From positions 64,818 to 121,083 of the forward strand of contig NW_014040377.1 of NCBI RefSeq assembly GCF_001186125.1: DNA of 56,266 nt. Direction: 5' to 3'. Positions 36,621 through 48,243 of this stretch are shown here, piece after piece (position 1 is the first letter of the stretch; the number at the start of each line of letters is the position of its first letter). A program made the position numbers and the translations under genes. Source of the DNA: Sphaeroforma arctica JP610. Taxonomy: Eukaryota > Opisthokonta > Ichthyosporea > Ichthyophonida. The notes beneath the pieces are model-generated. The model did not search any database. It was given only the letters and a program-made list of their open reading frames with translations, and was not told where the DNA came from.

Positions 36621-37050
36621 CTAATATTGTAGTACAGCACTGTTACGATGTAAAGCATTTATACGTAATGTGAGCGTGAATCCAAACTCAGGGCATTGCC
36701 ATATCATGTCCCAGGACAAATCACAACATCTTAATACGGAACCAGTTATTACGCATGTAAAAAATGGGACACTCCCCAACCATGCAGTTAGTGAATTGGT
36801 AATTGTCACGTCACACAATGTTCTGAGCAATGATGTGCACGAGATACACTTTTCAGCGGAAGCTATGATTGCTATCAATGGCATAGGTGGTAAAATCTCT
36901 ATCAACTCTTCGATCCGCTCGTGTTTGGTCAATATACTGAGCAATAGATCGTTTATCTTGGTGACTTCCGTTTGACAAGCTCCGTCCTTATGAACGATAT
37001 AGTGTTTACACATAGCAGTAACATGTTTGTTTAGCTCGACCAATTTATGC
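36621..37050 (-). CDS. unassigned ORF with a helical N-terminal half
   Basis: The minus-strand frame runs to a stop at 36621. Counting from its first ATG (near 37050) it has about 143 residues. The first 60 (MHKLVELNKHVTAMCKHYIV, later VTKINDLLLSILTKHERIEEL, ending ILPPMP) have heptad-like Leu/Ile spacing and could form a short coiled coil. The remainder is Cys-rich and less protein-like, so the real exon may end near 36,870. No family is recognised and no splice partners were found. Confidence 0.3.
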
Positions 37051-37479
37051 ATGTGTCGATCAGTAGCAATGGACAAATCAGGATGTTAATACGATCAGGA
37101 ACAATATCAAAATTAACGCGGTAGAATATGAAACAGAAGGATGAAACGAATCGCAGTGTGCTGCATCAACTGTCATATATTGAAAATGTAGTTATTTTCT
37201 TCTCATATTACCGAGTGCTATATTTATATCATCTTACTGTATCACTGTGTTGGTCACGACTTGTATAGCACAAAAAACTTATATCTGAGAGAACCCTTGC
37301 TGGTTGATTCCAAAATCTGCAATAGGTTCGTATGGGTGTCATAATCGACACTATTTTGACAACCTTTTCAAATTGCACCGATTTCAGTGACGACTGGGAC
37401 ACTAGTTTGCAATATGAGTATATATCTTTCACTACCTTGCTATCGTTGTCCAAGTGCCCTTCTGATATTTACTTGTACA

Positions 37480-37850
37480 AACCGAAAGCGATTGCCCAAC
37501 TATATGAAAAGACAACATATCTTTCCAGACTCCTGTCAACTTGTTGGTCTTAGTTTGCCATGAGCTGTACTAGTAGTCCCGACCATACAAACTATGTGTC
37601 ATGTCCGGCCGGATTATAGCAGTGATGCTGAAACTCTTACAGCTTGTTTCTTTTGTTTCGTGCAATTTCAAAACATTACAAACTGAAAGCAATTGCCGAA
37701 CTACTTGTGACAGGCAATGTAGCTAAACAGACTCCTGTGAAATGATTGGTCCTGGTTTTGGCAGGAGCTGTAATATTAGTCACTACCACAAAAATATGTA
37801 TCCTTTCTTGCCGGATTATAGCAGTGTGCGGAATTTTTTTACAATTTGAT
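37480..37850. repeat. two diverged tandem copies, period about 200 bases
   Basis: Phrases gaaagcgattgcccaacta, ccagactcctgtcaacttg and gccggattatagcagtgatg (37,485-37,630) recur as gaaagcaattgccgaactac, cagactcctgtgaaatgatt and gccggattatagcagtgtgc (37,685-37,830). Confidence 0.75.
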
Positions 37851-37859
37851 ACTTTGTTC

Positions 37860-38870
37860 ACTGACTGAATTTGCGTTGCAACAGATTTGCTTTAAGGATA
37901 GGGGTTTAGACCGGGACAAGCCCTCCCATGATAGCTTTACCCATTGCCGGGAACACACCCCAATCCGCCTATGTGCCATGATAGCAATTAACACGTTCCT
38001 GTTCAAATTGCTTGACTATCGTACTGGTGGATGCCTTTGCCCAGTGTGCACCGAAGATAAGACTTTTATTTCCAGCACTTTGCTTGTATCAGTAACTTAA
38101 TAAGGCGTAATCTGGTGGGCCATATTTTACCACCGATTAGACCGGACTTATTACTACAGCGACAGCATCGGCATGACCACAACGGCATATGGACTCTCCA
38201 CGAACATCTCGGAAGGTTCCTTCTCCATGAACAGCGGACACCAATTTATCCCTATCCAGTATTGGTCGATAAATTGATGTTTCCCATACCCCGTCTCATC
38301 ACTCTACTGAAGTACTATTTCCAGATTCCGGTGCAGACCAAATCTTCGAGACTTCTGGTCCCACCTATGACATTTCCCGCTATGGCTAGCCAGGATATTT
38401 CAAATACATCAGTTGTGTGATGTGGTATCGGGCAGCCACCAACTTCGATCCGAAACAAAATTGCGGATAACAACCTCCAATTTATCCCTATCCAGTATTG
38501 GTCGATAAATTGATGTTTCCCATACCCCGTCTCATCACTCTACTGATGTACTATTTCCAGATTTCGGTGCAGACCAAATCTTCGAGACTTCTGGTCCCAC
38601 CTATGACATTTCCCGCTATGGCTAGCCAGGATATTTCAAATACATCAGTTGTGTGATGTGGTATCGGGCAGCCACCAACTTCGATCCGAAACAAAATTGC
38701 GGATGACAACCTCACCCTTTTTGGTATCACGTTCTAAAATACTCAGACAGACTCGGCCATATGACCACTACGAGCGTGGGCCAGCTTTATTCCACGCAAT
38801 GCACACAGGTTTTAGTTCTCACCTAATGATAGAGTATTCCATATTCATCGTCATGCACTAACGTACTAAA
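37860..38870 (+). mobile_element. 3' fragment of the LINE family seen at 21,690
   Basis: It matches about 23,170-23,830 of the longer LINE copy: HCREHTPIRLCAMIAINTFL, a Cys box reading GGCLCPVCTEDKTF (better kept than in the long copy), then LPPIRPDLLL, PIPRLITLLKYYFQIPVQ and SSRLLVPPMTF. The reverse transcriptase is absent. Stops separate the Cys box from the end module. A 236-base segment is tandemly duplicated inside it. Confidence 0.8.
38241..38712. repeat. near-identical 236-base tandem duplication
   Basis: Copy 1 (38,241-38,476) and copy 2 (38,477-38,712) differ at only a few positions by eye. Both start ccaatttatccctatccagt. The duplication lies inside the LINE 3' fragment and is absent from the 23,480-23,750 copy. 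Confidence 0.9.
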
Positions 38871-39221
38871 TTTCTTCCATGTTGGTATCACTCGCCCCGA
38901 GCTTCTGCTCGCAGCAGTTCGACAATCTTAACTTCCCTTCAGTTTTTCCAGAACCTCTCCAACGAATATGAAGCCTGATGTGCATGTAGACATAAAATCC
39001 AAATTGAAATAAAAAATGTTATCCCTAAGGATATATAATCCTGGTATATAAGATACAATTCAAATCCTTGAGCGTGGTGCGATCAGCGATTTGTGCACTT
39101 CCAAAGCTGTGTACATTTTAGTTCAGCAACTGTGCAAGGTGATGGTCAATATATGGATATTGGCCAAAGAAATGCTCCTTGACAATGTCACTGGATATTA
39201 TTGATAGTCTTAGTACGATTT

Positions 39222-39530
39222 GAAAGATGGCTCTCAGCTTCAAGTGCCGCACGAATACATGGCTGAAAATACGTCGGCTTATTGGTTACCCTTTCATTGA
39301 AGTCGATGAGCAAGAAGTATATATCCACACGTATCCATGCTATGTACGACGCCAAACATGGCTTTCAGCTGTAAGTGCCGCACGAATACATAGAAAAAAT
39401 AGGTCCGTTTCTTTTCAGTCTTTCCATTGCCTTTCATGCGCAAGTATTTGTTGTATCTTTGCACGTATCTATGCTAAGTACGTTTGAAAAGATAGATCTC
39501 AGCTTCAGGTGCCGCACGAATACATGGCAG
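39222..39530. repeat. three tandem copies, period about 130 bases
   Basis: The core agtgccgcacgaatacat, preceded by ctcagctt- or tttcagct-like bases, recurs at about 39,227, 39,357 and 39,490. The sequence between cores is only partly conserved, with cacgtat and atgctaagtacg- or atgctatgtacg-like words before each core. Confidence 0.8.
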
Positions 39531-41500
39531 TAGATCACGTCGGCGTTTATGTAAATATAAAAATCTGTAGTACAAATGAATAGTAGAGAAAAAATAGTGC
39601 CCATCAAAACAATCCAAATGGAAATCAGAAGAGTCTATGGTGTACTTTAGAGTTAAAAGAGATACTATCGGTAATAGTGAATATTTTTCTAGAAATAGAA
39701 GTTTTCCACCAAACATTGAATATATACAAGTCGGAGACAGAATTACTGCTATAAAATCCTCTCAGAGCTAGATAATCTATTGTAAATAGGTCATGTTCAG
39801 TCCTCCTGGTCAGCCAATTAGAGATGATACCATTAGTGGAGTGGACAGCTACGTGCGATGTGATGGGGTTCTAGGTGCAACTGAATCACTGCACCAGCTT
39901 TAAGGTTTAATCCTCGGATTTGGTTTTCTAAAAGTTTTATTTTGATCTATACCACTATGAGGAATTTGATACTTGGACGTTAAATCAAGTCAGGGATACG
40001 CCCAATCTGTATTACGTCGATCTGAGTTTACGACACTTGAAATAAATTTAGACCGAAGTAGTGAGTGACTTACACGACCGGAAGTCAATAATGTTAGTGT
40101 AGAGTTGTGAGTTTCAAATGAGGTGTAAGTGTATATCTTTATTTCTGGCCCCACCTTTGGTTTAATATTTAAGATGATTGTGATAGTTTTCAACCACCTG
40201 GGTTCGCCAGCGTGAAAACTCATGTGGTCAATATGAGAAACCTTCTGCAATACACTTCAATACCTCGATACTATTCAATTTCGACTCTTCTGCTTGATAC
40301 TTATTCTCATGCTGACCTTATGATGATCAGACATTTTAGATTATTGCGGATAAGAAACTGAATCAACACTCGGAGTTAGGAAAATCAACTAGGGTTAAGA
40401 AACTTAATGAACTATCGAAGATGGTTAAGAAACGTTATCAACACTCGAGAGTGACTCAACAGACTTAATCGACTCTCCAAGGTATGTCAACTCTTATCAT
40501 GATTTCAGTAAATGGAAAAGGAATTCTTGCTCAAATGTAGAGGGTGTGCCTAACGAGTTAGGTAGATTTGTTACAGTATTGAGTATTGCACACTTTCAGT
40601 GTGAATGTATCATTTAACTCAAACAGTATCACAAAAAACCGAGGCCTTGTTGGGATCACGTAAATATTCAAAATTTATGTTAAATGCACAACACTGGCAT
40701 TTAAAGAATCCGGCAGGCCTTGATTTCAATTTTTATTTACTGTCCTATATCTTCACCTATTACAATCGAATATCAATGTATACACAGGACAACCACTACA
40801 CCAATATTTAAATGATTTGAATATTGGCATCTGTCTTCGAGGGCTGCAATCAAATACATTGTAATTACACAACATGAGCGAATTACAATTTTGATGATAT
40901 TCTTGATACAAAGCAAACTATCAGCATAGGCAGATCTTTATTGAGATAAGAGTGCAGTTATATTCTTTTCACCGAGTTGTTTGAGCTGAACTATTCTTAG
41001 ACAAAATGTGTTTTCTGCATGAACTTAGAATTAATCTTTCTGTATTCAAGTCGAGAATATTACACATACTCGCATTGTTTTAAGGTATCAGCCTTGTAGT
41101 AAGTTTTCAGGTGTTTGACATATATTTAGTCAACCCCAATTTTTCTCAACGCCTATCTCGCAGACTATTTGGCTTTTGAAATTTAATCTGTGCTAACTGC
41201 AGGCGCAAAAATGATTTCATACATCAGGAAACCTTGGATAGAGAATCTCCCTCCTTTCGCGTATTGAATGGATTGTGCAAAGCCATTGCTCCTGGCTTGC
41301 ACGCAAAATCAAAGATTTCTGATACCCAGTTCATTTCATTTATCACTGACCTACTCTGGAAGAATTTGGTTGCTAAAATAATCGCAGCGTGATGATTATA
41401 TTCATTTCATATTCTTTTTAATTTGCGATCGTTCATACTCGGTCACGTAACGATGAAAGTTGTAACAATGTGAAGTCAGAATACTTTTCACATATTAGTT
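39531..41500. other. no recognised gene
   Basis: About 2 kb of AT-rich sequence. Frames at 40250-39990 (minus) and 40605-40811 (plus) have no family motif and no clear splice context. Confidence 0.5.
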
Positions 41501-41502
41501 TT

Positions 41503-41530
41503 AGGGTTTTAGGGTTTAGGGTTTAGCTAA
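41503..41530. repeat. short interstitial telomere-like array (TTTAGGG)
   Basis: Three to four units of TTTAGGG or TTTTAGGG are followed at once by ctaaaaccc, the inverse complement of the unit with one extra A. The position is internal to the window. Confidence 0.75.
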
Positions 41531-42295
41531 AACCCATTCGCAGAGATTAAAACGCAATCCTTTGCGCTCGAGATGATAAATGCTGTCTCGAAATTTTACC
41601 CGTGATCGTAGTAGAGTCGATAGATGGTTTATAGTTAGCTCATATTCGCTCCAAGGCTATTATTGTATAGGATACTTCATCGGCAACAAAACGACAATTC
41701 AAAACCGTCTGGTAGCATGTCGGACTGGTTCGCTACATGGAGACTAAATATACCTATAAGAGATCATACTTGTTAGTGAATGATGAAGCTCTTATCGATC
41801 ATAAAGCTCATACAAAAAGCTGAGTATCATCTCAGGGCTAACATATTGAATAGGCGGATTGTGTCAGTATGACGGGGTATATTTGGTATACACGAACGGC
41901 CATCCGATAAAGTTCACATGCACAGAAGGCCACCATCAAGATTCACTGTGGCACCAGGCATAATGGCGGTGTATGCCACAACACTTACATGATGACGTCG
42001 ACACAATAACCCTGTTTGCATCACCCGTCGAGATATTAAATAGGCACTTTTTTCAATACTCCATGTGGAAAAGAGATTAAAAAAGCAATAAACTTATCTT
42101 GCCGTCTCCATTTGACGAGAATTGCATATACATTTGCTTAACAGAATTAAGGACGAACTTATCCGGCGACACTAACTGTGTTTCATTTTATAGTGTAGTT
42201 CAACTACAGCTGATGTCAATCAATGGTTACGTGAAATATTTTCATTCCGGCCGAGAAAACTCTCAAGTAAGCGGTATCAATCCCGCTGAGACATT
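41531..42295. other. no recognised gene
   Basis: No supported coding sequence. A 66-residue frame at 42099-42299 abuts the LINE-related ORF but has no recognised motif. Confidence 0.45.
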
Positions 42296-42877
42296 TTGAC
42301 CCTCCACGAACACCTTGGATCCTTTCACCAGCATGTAGAACAACACCCGTACCCGCACCCGTCTCTGACACATCAACAGATGTTTCCCATACCCCGGCTA
42401 ATCACACTGTTGAGGTACTACTTCCAAATTATGGTCCAAACCAAGTCATCGCGCTTGTTGGTTTCGCCTATGATACTTCCGATCCAGGCCAACCAGCATA
42501 TACCGAGTGCATTCGTGGTCTGGTGCGGCATTGGTTCACCCCCAATTTCGCTCCTCGACCGAATTGTGATGGATAACCTGGTCCTACTCGGCATTTCGTA
42601 CTCTAAACCAACCTACTCCACGGCACTACACGGTGTAGACCCGATCCGTACCACAGAGGTGGGCACGCTACCTAGTAGTTCAGCAAGCGAATACGTGGCA
42701 CACTCGATGGTGTCAGTTGTTTGTCAGCATTGGTCTGAATTGACCCAGCGCATATACTCCATCGTCGACTCACTTGACCCAAGCTTCAAACGGGAATCTA
42801 CTGACCACTTTCCCCCATCGATCTTCCCGAGCCCTACAACGGCTATGATAGCCATACCATATGTACATACATTGTAA
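42296..42877 (+). CDS. open copy of the LINE-family 3' module (193 aa)
   Basis: The frame opens MTLHEHLGSFHQHVEQHPYP and contains FPIPRLITLLRYYFQIMVQ, then TKSSRLLVSPMILPI and FVVWCGIGSPP. These align with the end modules of the LINE copies at about 23,480-23,830 and 38,190-38,470. It continues about 90 residues beyond the point where those copies decay, ending near TTAMIAIPYVHTL. The whole frame is uninterrupted, though bases differ clearly from the other copies. Either it is a young end fragment of a sister LINE subfamily, or the module exists on its own. The function is unknown. No reverse transcriptase precedes it within 1 kb. Confidence 0.5.
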   Translation: MTLHEHLGSFHQHVEQHPYPHPSLTHQQMFPIPRLITLLRYYFQIMVQTKSSRLLVSPMILPIQANQHIPSAFVVWCGIGSPPISLLDRIVMDNLVLLGISYSKPTYSTALHGVDPIRTTEVGTLPSSSASEYVAHSMVSVVCQHWSELTQRIYSIVDSLDPSFKRESTDHFPPSIFPSPTTAMIAIPYVHTL

Positions 42878-43680
42878 CTTATCTCCTTTGAAAAAAATAA
42901 TGTTCTCCCTATTAGAACCTCAGTGTGTGCGAGTTGAAAACCCTGATCAATAACTACTGGTTTTCCATGTACAATATGTTCTGTAGATCACGTGGCAAAT
43001 TTTAGAAACAATATATATATTGTACACGAACGATCAAGAACCACATTCACGGTGTGCGTTAGCTAGAATTGCGAGCACAGGGATGGTGTACCTCGTTCTT
43101 TAGATATACATGAAAGCAGGCAGAAACGCCGTTTCGCAGATCGAATTTGTCAAAAAAAAAAAACTACACCCGCCAGTTATCGGAATAGAAACAGTTCTAA
43201 TCAGTGGTATAGGCGCATTTTGACCGATGTGGAAGTCGCATATTTCTAACGAGCTTTACAAACACTCAAGCTTATGCAATTTTCTGATAACTGCAATACA
43301 GGATAAATAGTTCTAAACATACAGCGTACCTTATGGGGCATGCATATATAAAAATTCGCTGTGTCATATAATGAAATGACAAAAAAAACTGGCTGTTTAT
43401 ATATATATATATAGAAAGTGTATGCCGATCGTCCAATTTAAAGAGTTTGTTAACATCAGTCACGCAAAACAAGTGCCAGGTCCCGTTTCACAGTAAAGGA
43501 ATGCTTCGAGCCTGTAAAATGACGTATATCTAAGATATTCTGAAGTGCGACGACCCAATAAGATAACAAGATAACTTTTAAGGTAAATGTATGTTATATT
43601 CAAGCTGTTAGAAAGTACGAAATCTTCGAGAGGATATTTTGTACATTACATATTATGGCAAATGACAGCTCACCAGAAAT
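42878..43680. other. no recognised gene
   Basis: AT-rich spacer with short (A)n at about 43152 and (TA)n at about 43399-43412. No supported exon. Confidence 0.5.
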
Positions 43681-44140
43681 CACTTCGGATCAGTGCATAC
43701 CAGACCTTCTTACACAGCAACTTTAGCTTATCATGCTTTACAATAGTAAACCCATTTATTTTTGATACTGGACGCGAGTATACATAGAGAACAGGGAAGA
43801 TTATTGTCATTATACATTCTTTCTATTTACGACCATTGATGTACACGAGATACACTTGAGCATTAGCAATCCTCAATAATCAAAGCTCAAGAAATAGTTT
43901 AAACTACTCAAGTGGATAGGATCAGGGGATACCAGACCTTTCCACACATTAACTCTAGCTTATCATACTTAAAAACCTATGTATTTTTTTATACTGGACA
44001 CGAGGATACATAGAGAACAGGAAAAAATAGTGTCATCATACATCCCTACTATCTACCACCGTTGGCGTTTACGAGATACACTTGAGCATTGTCAATCCTC
44101 AATATTTAAAGCTCAGAAATTAGTTTGTATCACGCAAGTG
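43680..44140. repeat. two diverged tandem copies, period about 235 bases
   Basis: ggatcag..ataccagacctt, tagcttatcat, tactggacgcgag and acgagatacacttgagcatt (43,686-43,890) recur in order as ggatcaggggataccagacc, tagcttatcat, tactggacacgag and acgagatacacttgagcatt (43,920-44,095). Confidence 0.8.
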
Positions 44141-44895
44141 GTTACGTATACCCTGTTGTGTCGTATAAAACTATGAGCTGCACGAGCGATGAGCTGAATG
44201 CAAATTCCGCTTTAGTTGGACTGTTGGTCGACTTCATTTGATGAAATGTGTGCACGTTGATGTAAGTTCTCATCAGAACTGAAGTGAAAACTGAGGCGAG
44301 AGACACGGTCACAATATGTCTCAAAAAATGGCCTCGAAGATCATGGCGCGACCAAAATTGAAGTGGCCGACGGCACCACATACAACTACTATGCAATCGA
44401 AAGGTATATAACCATGTCGTGAATCTATTTTGATATTCCACTATCTATCTCATAATCACTTAAGTATCTTTTCAATGATTGTCTACAATTTTGAACCTTC
44501 AAAATTATGAAACTTCATACTACGGAGCGTTCGGCCAGAAGATATTGTTATGAACAATAATCATATAGCTGAATAGGCGATCAAACGTTATATTACAAAA
44601 CAGGCGATATGATGGGAATATATACATAGAAGTATATTCATTGTTATATATAGTTGAGCTATTTTCTTTTTAATGCGTATGAGATATTTTCAGATGACAT
44701 TGCGGCGGTGCATTCAGCTGGGTACACCACCAGTTTTTCCACTTAACAGTGAGTTTAACGCAAAGTACCTGATATTTTTACTCCACACAAGTCAAACTGC
44801 GAACATGTTCATCGATTCGAGCTGCGATACTATATGTTGCACACAAGTATAATTGAGTGAAAGACACAACATCACACCTTGCCGAGTAGTTTTCA

Positions 44896-45264
44896 TCAAA
44901 TGTCAGATTCGTTTTTACCAGTGTAGTAGTTAGAATTGGCCTTGAGTTCGTTCATGACAGCTTTGGCAATATAACCACAAAGTTTGACGGTATTTTTGAC
45001 GTTAGGAGTGCTGCCTATAGACAATACAGAGAAGCCTAGCGACAATTCATACTTTGTTCGTTCCGTCGCCAACGTAATCGGATTTGTCATCTGGAAGGAT
45101 TGTATCTGCAATAAAGATCGACAGGTTGAATATGAATATTTTAGCGTGACCAATGTCACAGTTGTTATTTTCTGACAGCGACAAGAGGTAGTGACTGAAA
45201 ACCAATACACTACTGTTTTGCCGAATTTACGAAGGTGTATATTTGCCCGAGACATACTGCACAA
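44896..45264 (-). CDS. unassigned ORF, possible terminal exon
   Basis: A 122-residue minus-strand frame. Its 3' half reads NPITLATERTKYELSLGFSV, then TPNVKNTVKLCGYIAKAVMN and ELKANSNYYTGKNESDI before the stop. This half is preceded by a good acceptor, CTTTATTGCAG, so the last 69 residues could be the final exon of a spliced gene and the first half intron. No family is recognised and no upstream exon was found. Confidence 0.3.
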   Translation of the reverse strand: MCSMSRANIHLRKFGKTVVYWFSVTTSCRCQKITTVTLVTLKYSYSTCRSLLQIQSFQMTNPITLATERTKYELSLGFSVLSIGSTPNVKNTVKLCGYIAKAVMNELKANSNYYTGKNESDI

Positions 45265-45639
45265 CAGTGAACACGAAAAGTTTTATGCCAATTCAAAACT
45301 GTTTAAATCACTAAACTCTTTTTATTTTGCAAATAACCACTTCTCTCGCGTACATATTAACTATAGCTGTCCTGAAGCAGCCGGTACTTTTTTTCTCATA
45401 ATTTGCGACTGAACGTCTATTTTCAAATGATCTAATTGAGCAAAGCAAGGCTTACTAAACGTCTTTACTACGTCTCACATCTCAGTCATAAATTCCAGGG
45501 TTCTTCATCCAAAAGAACAGCATGGTGCACGAGAAACAAAAGGTCTTTCAGAAAAGTTAGATGCGTGTTGATAATCCTTTAACGTAGAATGATAAAGGTA
45601 GAAAAGGATAGACTAAAACTACGGGGCCCAGCATTAACT

Positions 45640-46330
45640 CTTAGAATCTGGCCCTCACATTATGGATTTATTAACCACATTTATTCTAGCTTTCTACTAC
45701 TGGTGTTCTCTACTGACTCGTACCCACTGAAGACTGCTAGCTTAAAAGTTGCGCAAGTTTATTACACGGAGACAGGAATAAACATATTTATTTCAAGATG
45801 ACAGTTTATTAACTAATGGGAACGCTTGATTATTGACTAGTAGCGTGAGTCAGGTAGTTTTATATCCAATTGGGTTGGTAATCTCTGGCCGGTACGATCC
45901 GCTTCCATCCGATCTTCGGTTTTCGGGGCCGCTCGGATATTCGAGGTGGCCAGTTCACTCTGGTCGGGTGAGTGAGAATTTTTTCAATTCCTGAACGAGT
46001 ATCTTTTTAGTAGAAGGCTATGGAACGAGATTCGAACTTGGAGTCCGGAGACAGCATGTGTATTCTAGCTTTCTACTACCCGTGGTCTCTATTGATATTC
46101 GGTATCGCTCTCCAAGGCTGCTTCAAACAAATCACATATCTACCATAGTCTTATGTTCTGATCGGCGTACAGGATTATAGAACCTAACGATAATTCTCAA
46201 TGGACTCTCAAAATCAAATATATTGTCAAAACAGCTGAAAGTTTTTAATTTTCATTATGCTAACAGGATGATGTTCAATACGCATAGTTTAAAATATGCG
46301 CAAAATTTAATGCACGAGATAGGGTTGAGG
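45640..46330. repeat. two weakly related copies in AT-rich spacer
   Basis: tattctagctttctactac followed by gg(t/-)gttctct or tggtctct occurs at about 45,683 and 46,060. A downstream aaagttgcgcaagtttatta- or aatatgcgcaaaatttaatg-like part lies at about 45,745 and 46,293. The stretch at 45,881-45,970 is unusually GC-rich for its surroundings. No host exon is seen. Confidence 0.45.
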
Positions 46331-46950
46331 GCGGTTGCCACACCTACCGACTAAACGAGTGAGGACTCGTACCACAAACGCAGCTTCAAGCACGCTTGGA
46401 AATCTGCTATCCGACATGGTATAGGTCACACGTTAACTAACAACGTGAAATGCCAGTCGACACTTCCAAGGTTCGCGACAGGTTCACCTAGAATCTGACA
46501 ATCGAAGATTCCGCAGATTAACTGAAACGATTGACCAGAATGCGTCAACTAGCAGGCTTCTCGGCATGTCTCACTGCCAGACCTCTATATAACGGGACTA
46601 TCGTGCGGCTTCAATTGTATTACAGGAGAATCGATGTCGTTTGGTCTCTGAGCACAAACCTCCAAACCAGTTTAAAATAAATCAAAATATGTCTGGCTAT
46701 CTGCCGCTCATATCAAATAGAGGTACAACGGATTCCGCGATACCAAGGTACTGAACAGTTGTGTACCTCAACCCTCGTATGGTAAGAATTGGGATTTGTG
46801 TGTTCGCTATCCTTGCTGACACCAACAGCGCATACCAGATAGAAAAGGGACAGACAAAGATTTGTGTTCGTAAAATATACCCTGACCCACAAAGACCTGG
46901 TGGCAGCGTCGTTCATACTACTATCGTACCTTTGCTCCACATTCGTTCAA

Positions 46951-48243
46951 CTACACGGTGAAGCTCTCGCCACAAGCACACATGTGCTTCACATTCGGGT
47001 TGTTGAATACAAACCCTGAGCTCAATTTCTCATCCACGTAATCCATTTCCGACCCAATAATGGACATAAGCGCCTTACTGCAAGTAAAAAAGTGAAAAGA
47101 AGTATTCAATCAAGTAATATCGACAGAAAGAGATATTACTTGCATATATTGCTTACAAAGGTTTCATCACATTTTAAATGTTTATCAACGCATAGAAAGA
47201 TACCATGTTGGGATACATAGCTGAATATCGAAGACAATACATATACCATCCATTAACGCGGGAAGATTGTACAGAGGCAGACATAGCAATCAATACCGAA
47301 CTAAATCGTTCAAACTTGAGTAAACTCGAAGGTCGTATAGTATTTAAATCTCAAGCGAAATATGAGAGATGCTTATAATCGAGAACAGCAAGAAGCTTTC
47401 CACAAGTATCATCAGTACATGGCGAAGGCTCTAAAATTCCAAGAGAGATCGAACATACAAAATATAACGTACAAAGATGCATGTAACTTCGATATGTTGA
47501 TTCATAAATGCTTTACAAGAATAAAAAGATAAAATACCTGTCGATATACACACGCGCGTCATCCACCACAACCTCTTCATCAAACTTTGCTTTCTCTTTC
47601 GCATAGCTCATCGTGTATGACATGCCATTACAACCTTTGCGCAGAGTTCCAATCTTGATTGCTGCAGCATCCTGGCCCTTGAGCATGTCCTTAATGTGGT
47701 TCACTGCGGTCGGTGTCTGATATATGATAGGATGTGTGAAACAGTGATAGCCACAATAAGACATCGCCCTGTCTAGAGTTGAAATCGAAAGCTCACGTTG
47801 ATGTTCCCGCAAGGCCACTATGTCACCAAAGTTTAAGTTTTGAGACATTCAGAAATCAAGCTCGATCAAAAAAGAAGCTAGCTGACATCGTTTTAAAACA
47901 AACAACAAGCTTTGAACACCTTCAAATCGAAAATTCAACACTGCAATACACGTATGGATATATAAATGCGACCCGCGTAATTCAAAACTTCATTATAAAC
48001 ACAACGTATTCGACACTCGCGTATGAATTATGAACTTACAGGTAGGTACTGTCTAGGGCCAAGGCAAAGCCAAGATATCATATCTACCGAGATCATGATG
48101 GCAAAGCCCCGCACAGGCAAAAATCAGTTCAAGAGAAAGCGCAACAAAAAAAACCATGCAACACTTACGATAGACATAACGGATTTAGACGGTCTGAGTT
48201 TGCGGCCCACGACTGTCCTGACGGCACCTCCTAAAGCAGCCAT
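46951..48243 (-). CDS. ISCA1: mitochondrial iron-sulfur cluster assembly protein ISCA1, three exons
   Basis: An A-type carrier that helps make [4Fe-4S] clusters in mitochondria. Exons on the minus strand are 48243-48169, 47716-47538 and 47077-46951, all GT-AG and in phase, giving 126 residues (human 129). Exon 1 codes a short basic presequence, MAALGGAVRTVVGRKLRPSK, resembling the animal N-terminus. Exon 2 starts TPTAVNHIKDML and holds RKGCNGMSYTMSYAKEK with Cys54. Exon 3 holds GSEMDYVDEKLSSGFVFNNP and the CAC pair (Cys118, Cys120) in CACGESF. The three cluster-binding cysteines are all present. The frame at 47848-47717 upstream of exon 2 is intron. The start is the only ATG that gives a basic leader joined in phase to the conserved domain. 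Confidence 0.95.

Noticed and set aside
38115-38220. RPD...E pattern as a restriction-like endonuclease in the LINE 3' module
   Set aside because: The spacing from RPD to the next Glu is longer than in known LINE endonucleases and the other copies do not keep the residues.
39222-39530. Regularly spaced short repeats as a CRISPR-like array
   Set aside because: Only three diverged copies with 110-base partly conserved spacers in a eukaryotic context; this is an ordinary tandem repeat.
46020-46062. attcgaact on the plus strand resembling an inverted tRNA B box
   Set aside because: Flanking bases do not form a T-stem or a cloverleaf.
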